Origin: Hanleya hanleyi
Taxonomy: Eukaryota > Mollusca > Polyplacophora > Lepidopleurida > Hanleyidae
Assembly: GCA_036873755.1 (NCBI GenBank)
Contig: JAVTVY010039253.1
Coordinates: 1 to 64,000 of the forward strand
Reading direction: 5' to 3'
DNA: 64,000 nucleotides
Part shown: positions 1 through 10,284 of the stretch, piece after piece
How positions within the stretch are numbered: position 1 is the stretch's first letter
How the letters are laid out: each line of letters starts with the position of its first letter
Program-made: the position numbers and the translations under genes
Notes under the pieces: generated by a model
Database searches by the model: none
What the model was told of the DNA's origin: nothing
The model's input: the letters and a program-made list of their open reading frames with translations, nothing else

Positions 1-706
1 GATGGTAGGAATGGTATGGATGGCAGTGATGGCATGGATGGTAGTGATGGTATGGATGGTAGTGATGGTATGGATGGTAGTGATGGTAGGAATGGTATGG
101 ATGATAGGAATGGTAGTGATGGTATGGATGGTAGTGATGGTATGGATGGTAGTGATGGTATAGATGGTAGTGATGGTATAGATGGTAGTAATGGTATGGA
201 TGGTAGTGATGGCATGGATGGCATGGATGGTAGGAATGGTAGTGATGGTATGGATGGTAGTGATGGTATGGATGGTAGTGATGGTATGGATGGTAGTGTT
301 GGTATGGATGGTAGTGATGGTAGGAATGGTAGCGATGGTAGTGATGGTATGGATGGTAGTGATGGTATGGATGGTAGTGATGGTAGGAATGGTAGTGATG
401 GTATGGATGGTAGGAATGGTAATGATGGTATGGATGGTAGTGATGGCATGGATGGTAGTGATGGTAGGGATGGTAGGAATGGTAGCGATGGTATGGATGG
501 TAGCGATGGTATGGATGGTAGTGATGGTATGGATGGTAGTGATGGTATGGATGGTATGATGTAGGAATGGTAGTTATGGTATGGATGGTAGTGATGGTAT
601 GGATGGTAGTGATGGTATGGATGGTAGTGATGGTAGGAATGGTATGGATGGTAGTGATGGTATGGATGGTAGTGATGGTATGGATGGTAGTGATGGTATG
701 GATGGT
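1..706. repeat. 9/18-bp minisatellite (GATGGTAGT / GATGGTATG)
   Basis: The first ~700 bases are an uninterrupted imperfect array of 9-mers of the forms GATGGTAGT, GATGGTATG and GATGGTAGG, usually alternating as an 18-bp unit. Because 9 is a multiple of 3, all plus frames stay open; one reads as a Met-Asp-Gly-Ser-Asp-Gly repeat. Stops and frame shifts near 560 and the lack of any non-repetitive coding flank argue against a gene. The array runs off the left edge and passes directly into the ~195-bp array that follows, so the two may belong to one element. Confidence 0.93.
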
Positions 707-708
707 AT

Positions 709-1785
709 CACAGGTACATCTTTTAATCATAAGAAACATGTGTACCAAGTTTCATAATCATTCAATGACAGCTGACAACTGCAGCAAACTGTGGTGTACA
801 GATGTACATGTGCACTTCGGCTAAACGCAAAACTCAATCAGTTGCCATAATTTGGAGAAAAATTAATATTTCATCTCAAAAATAGCACAAATAAATCCTC
901 CAATCATAAGAAACATTTGTACCAAGTTTCGTAATCATCCAATGAGAGCTGACAACTGCAGCAAACTTATCATGTACATGTATATGTATACATGTAGAGG
1001 CCTACATGTACAATTTACCTAAACAGAAAACTCTTCATTTGCCATAATTTGGAGAAAAATTAATATTTCTTGTCAAAAATAGCACAGGTACATCCTCTAA
1101 TCATAAGAAACATGTGTACCAAGTTTCATAATCATCCAATGACAGCTGACAACTGGAGGAAAGTTACCATGTAGATGTATATGTATAAATGTAGAGGCCT
1201 GTATGTACAATTTACCTAACAGAAAACTCTTCATTTGCCATAATTTTGAGAAAAATTAATATTTCTTCTCACAAATAGCACAGGTACATCCTCTTATCAT
1301 AAGAAACATGTGTACCAAGTTTCATAATCATCCAATGACAGCTGACAACTGGAGCAAACTTACCATGGACATGTATATGTACAATTTACCTAAACAGAAA
1401 ACTCTTCATTTACCATAATTTGGAGAAAATTAATATTTCTTGTCAAAAATAGCACAGGTACATCCTCTAATCATAAGAAACATGTGTACCAAGTTTCATA
1501 ATCATCCAATGACAGCTGACAACTGGAACAAAGTTACCATGTAGATGTATATGTATACATGTAGAGGCCTACATGTACAATTTACCTAAACAGAAAACTC
1601 TTCATTTGCCATAATTTTGAGAAAAATTAATATTTCTTCTCAAAAATAGCACAGGTACATCCTCTTATCATAAGAAACATGTATACCAAGTTTCATAATC
1701 ATCCAAAGACAGCTGACAACTGCAAGAAACTTTCCAAGTACAGATGTACATGTGCACTTCAGCTAAACGCAAAACTCATTCATAG
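709..1785. repeat. tandem array, ~175-197 bp unit, six copies
   Basis: Units begin with CACAGGTACATCCTCT at about 709, 886, 1083, 1279, 1453 and 1650. Each contains an ATCATAAGAAACATGTGTACC block, a GACAGCTGACAACT block and ACCTAAACAGAAAACTC. Spacing is 174-197 bp; the shorter copies lack part of a TGTATATGTATACATG segment. No coding signal. Together with the minisatellite on its left it resembles, in minus orientation, the core-plus-microsatellite part of the Helentron-like elements elsewhere in the window. Confidence 0.9.
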
Positions 1786-1934
1786 GGATTTTAACATTAG
1801 AGTACCCCAGGGGTAGTACCCCCAGGTGGCATACCCACCCCCCATATTTTTTATATTTTTTTTATATTTTTTCTAATTATTCTAGATTTTTTTTTAACTT
1901 GCTAAACCAAAACCCCATTCATTTCCAGGCAGGG

Positions 1935-1973
<39 letters not shown>

Positions 1974-2402
1974 ATCCTCTTTCCCCCTCTCACAATATCT
2001 CCCCTTTACTTCGTAAGGCGAGATAAAAATGAAGCACTGCTGAGGAGACAAACAAATTTTAATAAAATGCACTTTGCTGGATAAATTGTCTAGGCCAAGA
2101 AGAGAAAAAATGTGCTAATAACAATGCAGTATAAATCTTGTGTAGCAGGCTTGAAGTACAACTATAATCTGGTACGCAAATCCTAATCGATATTACAACA
2201 GGTCACATGAGCTAAGCACTCAAGGCATGATATCCAAAAGTCACATTATCCAAAGAACAAAATTACAAAAGAGCGCATTATCCATTTTTGTTTATGTCCA
2301 CCAAACCTTCAACTTTGTTTTCAACTTCATTTTAATTCAAAAAAAAAAAAAAAATTAATAAATCTGACATGTTGAAAAATAACTCTTTTTTTATTTTGGC
2401 TA
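1786..2402. other. non-coding stretch with GACACC microsatellite
   Basis: This stretch has a small G/C hairpin-like run (TACCCC/GGGGTA near 1806-1818), T-rich DNA, and five to six GACACC repeats at 1935-1973. A 61-aa ORF here is only the hexamer repeat plus chance sequence. Nothing else is supportable. Confidence 0.6.
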
Positions 2403-2406
2403 TTAA

Positions 2407-3054
2407 AGTGATCGTAAACCCTCAAGTAAAGTTTCCATCAAATGAAAGACCATTGCGAACAGTGTGGGAAAATATTTATTTTAATTTTTTACGATTTTAT
2501 TACACAGAGTAAACTGCAATTAAAGTATGGTATTCTATGGTGGTCTGTTGCAATCATATTTAGGTCCAGTGACGTCACACTGCCTTAATACATATATTTC
2601 AAACTTTGTATGCACTATCCAATGCTTGATGCAAGCTTAAGGTGTGTATACTTTGAGTTTCAACACAAACTCACTGTTCCAATGTGCATGTTCCAAAATC
2701 TGGGAAATTAAATGCAAGATTGAAATTGACTTGACACTCGTGAGTCACCATCTCCCAGATTTTGGTGAAACATGCACATTGGAACAGTGAGTCTGTGTTG
2801 AAACTCAAAGTATACACACCTTAAGCTTGAATCAAGCACTGGAAAGTGCATACAACGTTTGAAATATATGTATTAAGGCAGTGTGACGTCACTGGACCTA
2901 AATATGATTGCAACAGACCACCATAGAATACCATGCTTTAATTGCTGTTTACTCTGTGTAATAAAATCGTAAAAAATTTAAATAAATGTTTTCCCACACT
3001 GTTTGCAATGGTCTTTCATTTGATGGAAACTTTATTTGAGGGTTTACGTTCACT
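2407..3054. mobile_element. foldback MITE with TTAA target duplication (copy 1)
   Basis: The whole segment is one long inverted repeat. The left arm, from 2407, is complementary to the right arm ending at 3054, with a short centre near 2710-2755. The termini read TTAA-AGTGATCGTAAACCC and, inverted, GGGTTTACGTTCACT-TTAA. TTAA target duplications are known for piggyBac and Kolobok; the lack of CCCT termini and the TIR similarity to the THAP-bearing TTAA element at 49.3 kb favour Kolobok-like. A second copy of the same family is at 61447-61958. No protein is encoded. Confidence 0.85.
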
Positions 3055-3062
3055 TTAAGGTT

Positions 3063-3880
3063 CAATTATTGTGGAACAGGATATGTAGAAATTTTTAAAA
3101 TCAATAGTGATGTATTTAAATTTTTTGAGTGCAGGTCTATTTGACGAAGTTGGAAGTTGCCAGTCTTTTCGGAGGTCACTGCATAGTATGGACAAATGTC
3201 CAAAGTTGTAGGTCTAAATGGAAAAGTTGGCATGCAAAAAGACCCCAGACCTGCAAATAAATACATCAGTGATCGGAAATATTTTGAGATTAGTTCTTCA
3301 CAGGAAGCTGATAGTTTACACACACATACAGCTCAGTATTGTGATACCATAGTAAACCAGTGAATATTCAGTAAATTGATATTACACAATATTTTGTACA
3401 ATTTGTGTCAAAAGATGAAAAATTTGACACGCATAATCATTATAAATGATCCATAATTAGTTCCATTAGGGCCCCATGCAGCTAGATCGGCTAGTTATTT
3501 TGAAACTATAGTACATAGTTTTAATATTATTCGAGATTATAATTTTTATGAAAACCAATACCCTCAATAACTTTACAACTATATCAAATATGACAATAAT
3601 ATCTTTCAGTTCTACCTGTGACCCTACTGGAACTAATTTGCACGAATGCATCATCATTTAAAAATTTTCATCTTGTGACAGAAAAACCACAAAATGCACG
3701 AGTATTTTACAACATCGATTTGTTGTATATTCACTGGTTTATCGATGATACAGTTGCAACATGTTGAGCTGTATATCTGTGTAAATATTCAGTTTTGTGG
3801 GAAGTACCTACCAATCTCAAAATACTTCTTTCGTATTATGAAATATCCTGTTACAACAACAACGTTTCACAATAATTGAT
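3063..3880. repeat. second inverted-repeat (foldback) element
   Basis: The left arm (CAATTATTGTG at ~3063, ATTTTGAGATTAGTTCTTC at ~3280, ACAGCTCAGTATTGTGATAC at ~3330, AAACCAGTGAATAT at ~3352) is complementary to the right arm between ~3722 and 3880. Arms are diverged with small indels; the centre is near 3460-3660. It abuts the TTAA foldback directly on its left. The 60-85 aa ORFs here are shadows of the arms. Confidence 0.65.
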
Positions 3881-4641
3881 CCTTGACACTATTTAGGTTT
3901 ACAAATGCAACATTTCGATCTTCGCCGGATAGACTGACAAATCAATCCGCAGTTTCACAAAATACCATTACCATGTCAAAAGTTATGTTGTAGCACCAAC
4001 ATACATGTGGTAAATTATACAGTCTGACAATGTACGCTGTGTCCCGAAATCTGATAGAGGATTTGAACAATGTACATTCATTTTTGAGATGTTCGATTGT
4101 TCCATTTTTCATTTTAATGATCATCTTTCATTGCTAGCCATTGCTCGAGATCCATCAGACTTCATGGCATCCATCGTCCAGCACACCAATGCACCATCCG
4201 TACATTCGACTATATTTGCCGACCCTCGTTTAGAAATCACAAAACTAAAACCACCCGAATCGCGGAGAGTCAGTATAGTGTCCCCTCGAAAGTTACATCT
4301 TTTCAAAGCTTGCGGAAAAACAAAACGTGGTCGAAGGCGTATTCTACGTCTAAACATGCTAAATGACCAAAAGAGAAGTAAAATTTACACTGAATTTGCG
4401 AGTTCCAGTTTTATATCCCCCTCCCCCCCCCCAACCTCTATGACAGATGCATCAGTTAATGTAGACCGAGAAAAATATGAAAAAAAATCGAAAATTCGAA
4501 CTCTTTCTATTTTACTTTGACAAAATGGAGATCGACAGTTGGAAAACCAAGTAATAAAAAAGGTCTTACAATATAATCAATAGCACATTGAACTGTTCAA
4601 GTACGGTACATACACTTGAGGAATATGACGTACATACGTAC
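3881..4641. other. no confident gene; possible THAP-gene intron or downstream DNA
   Basis: This stretch lies downstream (minus strand) of the THAP exon's splice donor. Overlapping ORFs exist on both strands (4089-4520 plus, 4121-4357 minus), but neither shows a motif I recognise, and the plus one ends in C/T-rich and A-rich simple sequence. A later exon of the THAP gene could be here; I cannot show it. Confidence 0.4.
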
Positions 4642-5001
4642 CTCTACTAGTCGCCGCCGCTTTTCAGCCGCTCCTCGGAAGACAGGCGTAGCCTTCTCTG
4701 TGGTGAAGGCAAAAATAGTAGGACACGCCCCAGGCTTCAGCCGACGGCGCATCGATGAACCCGACGGAGTTTCCATTAGTCCAAAATACACTTTTAAAGC
4801 ATATGATGGCTCAAAACAATCCTCCTCGAAATGTGCAGAACACACCGTGCTGTTTTTTGTAGGTACAAACCCATCCCGCCGAATCAAATGAACCCATTTT
4901 TTCTTGATTTGTTCATCCCGCGGGAAAGCATGGAAACTAATACCCTTCGCCGGAGTACGATCAGTACGATTCGCGCAGTTATATGCGGCACAAAATGGCA
5001 T
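4642..5001 (-). CDS. THAP-domain zinc-finger protein, first coding exon
   Basis: The minus strand opens with ATG at 5001 (MPFCAAYNCANR) and encodes a THAP domain, a sequence-specific C2CH zinc-binding DNA-binding fold found in transcription regulators and in P/Kolobok transposases. Visible hallmarks in order: Cys4 and Cys9 (C-x4-C), the conserved Pro/Phe region FHAFPRD, Trp in KKWVHLIRR, the C-x2-H pair in VCSAHFEEDCF, and the closing Pro-containing box KPGACPTIF, about 90 residues in all. A basic EKRRRL tail follows and the exon ends at a good donor, GTAGAG|GTACGTATG, at 4642/4641. An in-frame upstream Met at 5061 exists, but MPFC is the usual THAP start. Later exons are not identified, so host gene versus domesticated or inactive transposase gene is open. 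The domain shows no stop or frameshift. Confidence 0.85.
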
Positions 5002-5156
5002 GATAACTTTCCCGAATATCCTTGCCGACGGAGGCACAGAAACACCGAGAAATATCTTCAAAAATTAACACTTGTCGCTTCCCTGTCTACATGATTCGCG
5101 CCATGTGCACAGCAGACTGTTGTTCCACTGCTACGTCACGGATCGCAGCGCCCACA

Positions 5157-5244
5157 GGCACAGGGACTCGTATTTGGTCGGTTATTAATTATGATATTAA
5201 TATTTATATATACTAATAACCGACCAAATACGAGTCCCTGTGCC
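5157..5244. repeat. perfect 31-bp inverted repeat with AT-rich loop
   Basis: Arms 5157-5187 and 5214-5244 are perfectly complementary (GGCACAGGGACTCGTATTTG... against its inverse) around a 26-base A/T-only spacer. It could extrude as a cruciform. It is about 156 bp upstream of the THAP ATG on the same strand, so a promoter role or a tiny palindromic MITE are both possible. Confidence 0.9.
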
Positions 5245-6124
5245 CACAAGGGGGAGGTAATCATGTACGGATAGAAATTTCGTTTTGGTACAGCGTTATA
5301 TTTTTTAGTTTTTAGCTTGATTAGGCTCAAGCAAATGCTTTAAAACTAAGATGAAATTAATATGTATACACATTATTTCTCCAATCTTACTGCAAATATC
5401 AAGTGATTCAGAAAAACCTTTGCATTTGATGGTAAGTCTGTCATTTTGTGAATTACTCACTAGCTTGAAGGTCACTCTACAGTTTGAAAAATTGTCATTA
5501 TACACTTTGGATACATTCTGAATATATTTAAATTTTAGCATGTATGTATAATTTAAGTATTTCCACTTGCATTTACAATGTACATGTATTAATGAATTCA
5601 TTAATGGTCAGTTTCAGGTCCTTGATAAAGTTACATGGGTTACTTGAAATGTTTATGTTGGACCAATTTTACTCTTCAGAAGGTTTGAACTGTACTGTAT
5701 AAATAGCACAATTCATACAACCTCTACATGTACATCTGTAGCTTACAATGTACTTTACATTTGCCCAGTTAAAATGTCAGTCATTTGATTTATGTGATTG
5801 CTAGTGTACAAGAGCTTTTGAATGCATGCGTGCGGAATGCGTTCATGCTGATCATTCAATTATTAATGCCATGCGATCATTATGGCTTCCGCATGCATTC
5901 AGGATGAGGAGCGCTTCTGATCATTATGCCTTCCACACTTGGAAGGCATAATGATCGCATAATACGTGCAGCAACTTGAAACAAGCGATCACTCGAGTGC
6001 ATAATCATGAAGGTTCCAATTTAATGCATGCGGAATGCATGCGGATTGCAATCACACAAAAGCTGTAGGAATGCATTCCGCACGCGTTCCGAGCGCTAAC
6101 TTTTTCGGGTAGGGTGGTTCTTAC
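5245..6124. other. non-coding; clustered GCATGCGGAATGC-type palindromes
   Basis: No gene is visible. Between about 5820 and 6095 the sequence repeats variants of GCATGCGGAATGC in both orientations, and it holds a perfect 17-bp-stem hairpin at 5919-5956 (GATCATTATGCCTTCCA, loop CACT, then the inverse). The outer parts are complementary too (AGCTTTTGAATGCATGCG near 5813 versus its inverse near 6060-6090), so the segment is probably a complex foldback element. Confidence 0.65.
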
Positions 6125-6261
6125 CAGGTCGCAGAACTACGACAGTGATCGGTCCTGGGCCTCGGAAATTCGTGTACATGGAGCAGTGGAGAGATACGTT
6201 GTAATCATCTTCTTGTATATCATGGATGGTCAGATTAGCACCCCATATTCTTCTCTCGTCC
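6125..6261 (-). CDS. Ig-domain gene, downstream exon (second half of the domain)
   Basis: This 137-bp minus-strand exon is bounded by acceptor TTTGTTTCAG|GGACGAG and donor CGACCTG|GTAAGAAC. It translates without stops to a segment containing WGANLTIHDIQEDDY, NVSLHC and ITVVVLRP: the D-E-F-G strands of an immunoglobulin domain, with the D-x-Y...C pattern around the second disulphide cysteine. It starts in phase 2 and ends in phase 1. The phase-2 start fits the donor of the exon at 30467-30734, which supplies strands A-C'. N-glycosylation sequons NLT and NVS are present. The protein is probably a cell-surface receptor or secreted Ig protein, with a layout like IL-1R/RTK-type Ig domains, but the family cannot be named from one domain. 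No further exon is recognised to the left. Confidence 0.8.
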
Positions 6262-6832
6262 CTGAAACAAATACATAAATGCGAAATACTCCAAAAAAAC
6301 TTTCATCAGGCTGCTTCCATGGTTGCTATTCTGTAATGACGATAATCGATATTGAACATCTTCGGATGTACTTCACCATTTATAGTCTTGTTCTACTTAC
6401 GTAACATTAGAAATTATTATAATATCTTATATTAGAAAGCTGCATTTTGATTGAATTGGGTTGTAATAAAAAAATCAATGCAATGCATGTTAAAATCTAT
6501 CGTGGAGGCATCCCATTTGCACATGAAAAATAAAAAGTAAACATTCATTATTTCTTAAGATAATGATCAAAAGCAAATATATTGTGGCAAGGTATCCACA
6601 TACATGTATATAGCACCATTTGGGTGCATGTGAATGGACTTTGACCCAGAGTGACATCTCATGACACACACTAAAGTTGAAAATATGACTTAAGTCTTTC
6701 TAATTTTATTGTGTGAAAACAAAATTGTAGTTGGCTGCCAGGTGGCACCATCTATGGGTGTGTAGGGACAGAAAACAATCGCAAATGATTTCATGACATC
6801 TGCAGATCAAATTGGGGAATTAGTGAATCTAA
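6262..6832. other. intron sequence, nothing distinctive
   Basis: AT-rich DNA immediately upstream (minus strand) of the Ig exon acceptor. It contains a pyrimidine tract next to the acceptor and no ORF or repeat that I can support, apart from a GCTGCCAGGTGGCACCATC segment near 6733 similar to one at about 8050. Confidence 0.5.
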
Positions 6833-7642
6833 TTCTAATCTGGATTTGAAGGAAACTACAGATAGCCCTACAGGCACATCTTATTTAGATCTCTATCTCT
6901 ATAAAAATGAAGCGGGCATTCTCTCTCGTCGACTTTATGACAAAAGAGATGATTACAATTTCGACATCGTAAACTATCCCTTTCTGGATAGTAATATTCC
7001 AGTGGGACCTGCATATGGCGTATACATATCTCGCTTAGTAGCATTTGCTAGATCCTGTGTTAAATGTGATGATTTTAATCAACGTCACAAAACATTGTTG
7101 CAGAAACTTATAAAACAGGGATATTCCACCAAGCGCCTCCACTCAAAGTTTCTCAAATTTGGCGATACATATCGCATGCTGATAGCAAAATACGAACGTA
7201 GCGTGCAAGATCTGTGGCGCTGCGTTTCGTAACTTGTGTCTAATTCCGCTTAACCCGGGGCTAGGGGCCGTATGAACCCATGTACTTCAAGATCCTCATG
7301 GTACTCATATGAACAGTCACAATCAAAGCGTGACTGAGATACATCTTTTTTTTTTTAGATGACGACTCTATAACGAATATTATGGATTAAGAATACTGAT
7401 CAGCGATACGGATTTGATATTTTTGGAACATCATGATGTCTTGCCGGCATCATTGAAAACTGTTGACCGCTTCTCTCTTGCAGGAAACAAGCCTATGTTT
7501 ATGTATACTATGATTGTCTTTTTGAATTTGGTGCTAATACTGTTATGCGGCAAATGGAATAGGTCTTTGGATTATGGACGCGGATATTCTCTAATGGACG
7601 ACGGCTGGATTATGAATGACGGACTAGACGCTTGTAATTCTA
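6833..7642 (+). pseudogene. PLE fragment: reverse-transcriptase C-terminus plus 3' tail
   Basis: A 5'-truncated Penelope-like element. From 6846 to 7232 it encodes the end of the RT: GTSYLDLYLYKNEAG, then the thumb region with GPAYGVYISRLVAFARSC and LLQKLIKQGYSTKRL, ending YRMLIAKYERSVQDLWRCVS and stop. No GIY-YIG endonuclease follows, so this lineage lacks the C-terminal nuclease of classical Penelope. Three bases after the stop a structured RNA motif begins, followed by a ~300-bp conserved tail ending GACTAGACGCTTGTAA. Other copies of the same region are at 14991-15770, 42749-43500 (minus), 51823-52213 and 9759-9889 (minus). Confidence 0.85.
7236..7342 (+). ncRNA. candidate ribozyme-like RNA in PLE tail (copy 1)
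   Basis: The motif starts GTGTCTAATTCCGCTTA and ends GACTGAGATAC. Helices visible: P1 GTGTCT/AGATAC; a short stem CCC/GGG after the conserved CCGCTTA; a hairpin TATGA-CCATG...CATGG-TCATA; and CAGTCAC/GTGACTG closing the loop AATCAAAGC. Loop AAGC can pair with the conserved GCTT, making a pseudoknot. The conserved strand CTAAT..CCGC..., the A-rich AAT(A/C)AAAGCG and the GAGA end recall twister ribozymes, but the CAGTCAC/GTGACTG stem is not standard for twister; the identity is tentative. Confidence 0.55.
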
Positions 7643-8408
7643 ATTTTACTGCATGGAAATGAAATGTTCATAGTAGTCTCCCCCTTGCCTTAAAGCAACA
7701 AACACTACTATTTTGGACCGCTTTCTCTAGGAGCTGGTAGAACATCACTACGCCAAAGCTCTTCGGCTGGAGTAAGTCTGCAAAACAAGTGGACATGACT
7801 GCCTCAGCCAGAAGTGCTTAGAAAGGCGGGATTAATGAATTGACTGCATGACATTTACATTCAACGTTTAAACAACGAAAATCTATCAAATATTTTGTTT
7901 AGTACAGTCCGAACACCGAAAGTGGAATCTGCGATGACGTCAGCTCGTTTCTGTCCTGTTATACTGATTGACTGTGATTCCAAGCGTCAGATACCAACGG
8001 TTAGTACTCCGAGCACCAATTGTTTGAACTAACGTGTGAAATGTTAAGTTTGGCATCCAGGTAGCGCCGCCCATGGGTGTATGTGGACTGAAGATATTCC
8101 AGAAAGATATCGATATACCAAATTTGTAAATAATCCACACAGCCGTTCTATAGCAGGTCCAAAATCTCTGTGCACAGCGGAAACCCCAGTGATGGTAAAC
8201 ACTGGGAATATTATGCTGAAAGTGAAACCCTGTAGGATAGATACTGTTCATATAACTTCTCATCTTGACATCCACAAACCCAAGGCTGTCAAATGAGAGG
8301 ATGCATGCACAACCTGGTAGTGTTGGAAATGTCTGGTGGAGGCCGACTGGAAGGTAGGGACCCCGAACAGCACTAAAAGTAGAGGGCACAGTACCCTTAT
8401 GAAGGGCG
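7643..8408. other. no gene recognised; upstream part of transposase remnant likely
   Basis: This lies between the PLE tail and the recognisable transposase. ORFs on both strands are short and carry no motif. It probably holds decayed 5' sequence of the transposon whose transposase begins at about 8409. Confidence 0.4.
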
Positions 8409-9048
8409 ATGCCCTTACGCAATCAAAGAGAAGAGCTTGCACTTAACCATGAAATGTTTGCCAAACTGAAGTCGAAGAAGTGTGACAACATTTCTCTAAC
8501 CTGGAGCTGTGATGGTGTGCCAGTCTTAAACTCATCTAAGTATCCCTGTTGGTCGGTGATCTGCACTATCAACGATTTACCGTACCATATGCGACGTGAC
8601 CACACTCTCTTATTCGCACTTTGGTTTGGCAAGTCGAAAGCCCACATCACATCTTATCTCCAACCTTTTGTCGACGAGATGAATGTACTCGCAACTGAAG
8701 GTGTAACTTAGACCGATCATCACGGAATCTCTCACATCACCAAGGCCATCGCAAGTGTGTGCACATGTGATACCATTGCACGTGCTATTTTGCAGAACTT
8801 CACCTAATTCAATGGACTTCACGGGCGCAGTTTTTGTAAACATCCAGAAAAAAGTTTGGAGAAGAGCAATGGACATGTAAGAGTTTACCCATTATCAGAT
8901 GAACAGCATATGATGAGGACTGATGCAAACAACAGAAAGGACGCTGAAAAAAGAGCAACGAATGATGTGATAAGCGATGGAGTCAAGGGCCCCAGTGTAT
9001 TGATGCTCCTACCACACTTCGACATAAACAGTTTTTCTCCAGACTATA

Positions 9049-9363
9049 CAGCGGGTGGTTGGGTGGGCTCGGGTTCCTGTTGCTTCAATGCATTTTGCTG
9101 AGAAGCAAGAGGAACTTGATAATGTGATGTCTAGCACTGTAATACCACTCGTCTTTATTGCATCATGTAAGCGTCCTGCCTGTGTCTTGTGCGCTGTCAT
9201 CAGTGTTTTATAGGGTGGATGGAGGGTGTCTGGTTCCATGCTGCTTCAAAGATTGCTTCTTTGAAGTAGCAGGAACACAACCGGGCTGGATGGTGCTTAG
9301 TCGGTTCATCGTGATATAGCTGAAATATTAGGAAAGCGACGTTAAATTCTATTTACTCACTCA
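9049..9363 (-). mobile_element. SINE-like insertion with 12-bp target duplication
   Basis: The insertion splits the transposase at CTCCAGACTATA (9037-9048), and the same 12-mer with one mismatch (CTCCAGACTACA, 9364-9375) follows it. Read on the minus strand it begins GAGTGAGTGAGTAAATAG, then TTTAACGTCGCTTTCC and CAGCTATATCACGA, a head shared with the segments at 33.2, 41.9, 50.4 and 63.6 kb. A duplication of this length points to LINE-driven retroposition. Confidence 0.7.
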
Positions 9364-9758
9364 CTCCAGACTACATGCACTCTTCTTGGAGTTGTCAGGA
9401 ATTTTGTTTATTTATGGACTGACACACCTCACCACAAAAAGCCATACTACCTTGGCCCACAACTTGAGCAACTAAATTGCCTTCAGCTTATCCAACCACC
9501 AAATGAGGTTAAACGGCGACCACGTTCACGGACAGAGAGGAAGTACTGGAAGGCATCCGAGTGAAGACACTTCTTGTTGATCTACTCTGGCATTATCCTT
9601 CGAGATATTCTACCAAAGCAGGACTATCATCACTGGTTCCACTTGGTGAATGCAGTTCGACTTTTGATAGGAACCAGCCTCACCCCAGAACACTCAGAAA
9701 CGGTCAAACTCTCCGTGGAGTTCCTGACTTGTACAGTGAGCAGGAAGTACCATTCAAC

Positions 9759-9889
9759 TTACAAGCGTCTGGTCCGTCATTCATAATTCAGCCGTCGTCC
9801 ATTAGAGAATATCCGCGTCCATAATCCAAAGACCTATTCCATATAACAGTATTAGCACCAAATTCAAAAAGACAATCATAGTATACATA
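9759..9889 (-). mobile_element. 5'-truncated PLE 3' tail
   Basis: About 130 bp matching the end of the PLE tail (minus strand, ending GACGCTTGTAA). It interrupts the transposase between the codons for YKRL and VHLLTHLL. It is homologous to 7510-7640 and 42749-42880. Severe 5' truncation with an intact 3' end is expected of target-primed reverse transcription. Confidence 0.8.
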
Positions 9890-10284
9890 AACGTCCATCT
9901 GCTAACGCATTTGTTGAAAACCAGGGACCCCTTTGGGCAACATCAGCATTTGTTGTTGAAGATGCGCATGGCAGACTACAGAATCTCTACCATGGAGCAT
10001 AGCAAATGTTCAAATCTTTCTCCACCAAGAGAGAACTGTCACTGATGGCAAGAATACACCTACCAGGTTCCATTGATGCGGTCTGCAAAATCAACAACCA
10101 CATCAGTGAAAACAGTGGAGAAGTATGATTCTTTCACTGGACTTAAATCCCACTGTTAGAGATCTTGCAATTGACGAAAGTTTAAGGATGCAAGTTGAAC
10201 GCTCTGGGAAATTCTTCAAGCGCTTCATGGTCAATGGGGAACGAGACGTTTCTGCTCTGGAAATATTTAGTCAGCCAAGAAAGA

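Larger units (their letters stand above)
8409..10284 (+). pseudogene. Tnp2/CACTA-like transposase pseudogene
   Basis: Blocks in order match an invertebrate transposase family related to Tnp2 of CACTA elements. 8409-8708: SLTWSCDGVPVLNSSKY, NDLPYHMRRDH, LFALWFGKSKAHITSYLQPF. 8800-9048: NFT-stop-FNGLHGRSFCKHPEKS, HVRVYPLSDEQ, GVKGPSVLMLLPHFDINSF. 9366-9560: DY-TCTLLGVVRNFVYLWTD, QPPNEVKRRPRSRTERKYW. 9575-9765: ILRDILPKQDYHHWFHLVN, GTSLTPEHSETVK. 9890-10285: GPLWATSAFVVEDAHGR, RELSLMARIHLPGSIDAVC. DDE-type chemistry is expected for the family. The copy is dead: in-frame stops (after TEGVT, in QNFT*FNG, YHGA*), frameshifts, a 315-bp insertion at 9049-9363 within the DYMHC-type motif, a PLE tail at 9759-9889, and a larger PLE inserted at about 10285. 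Confidence 0.8.

Noticed and set aside
16..824. Long Met-Asp-Gly-Ser-rich ORFs
   Set aside because: They are translations of a 9/18-bp minisatellite in several frames; no non-repetitive coding sequence or splice context.
4089..4520. 143-aa plus-strand ORF
   Set aside because: No motif, ends in C-rich and A-rich simple sequence, and overlaps an equally plausible minus ORF.
7414..7662. 82-aa ORF with a hydrophobic stretch after the PLE
   Set aside because: It lies in the PLE tail; the homologous tails at 15.6, 43 and 52 kb have stops or frameshifts in this frame.
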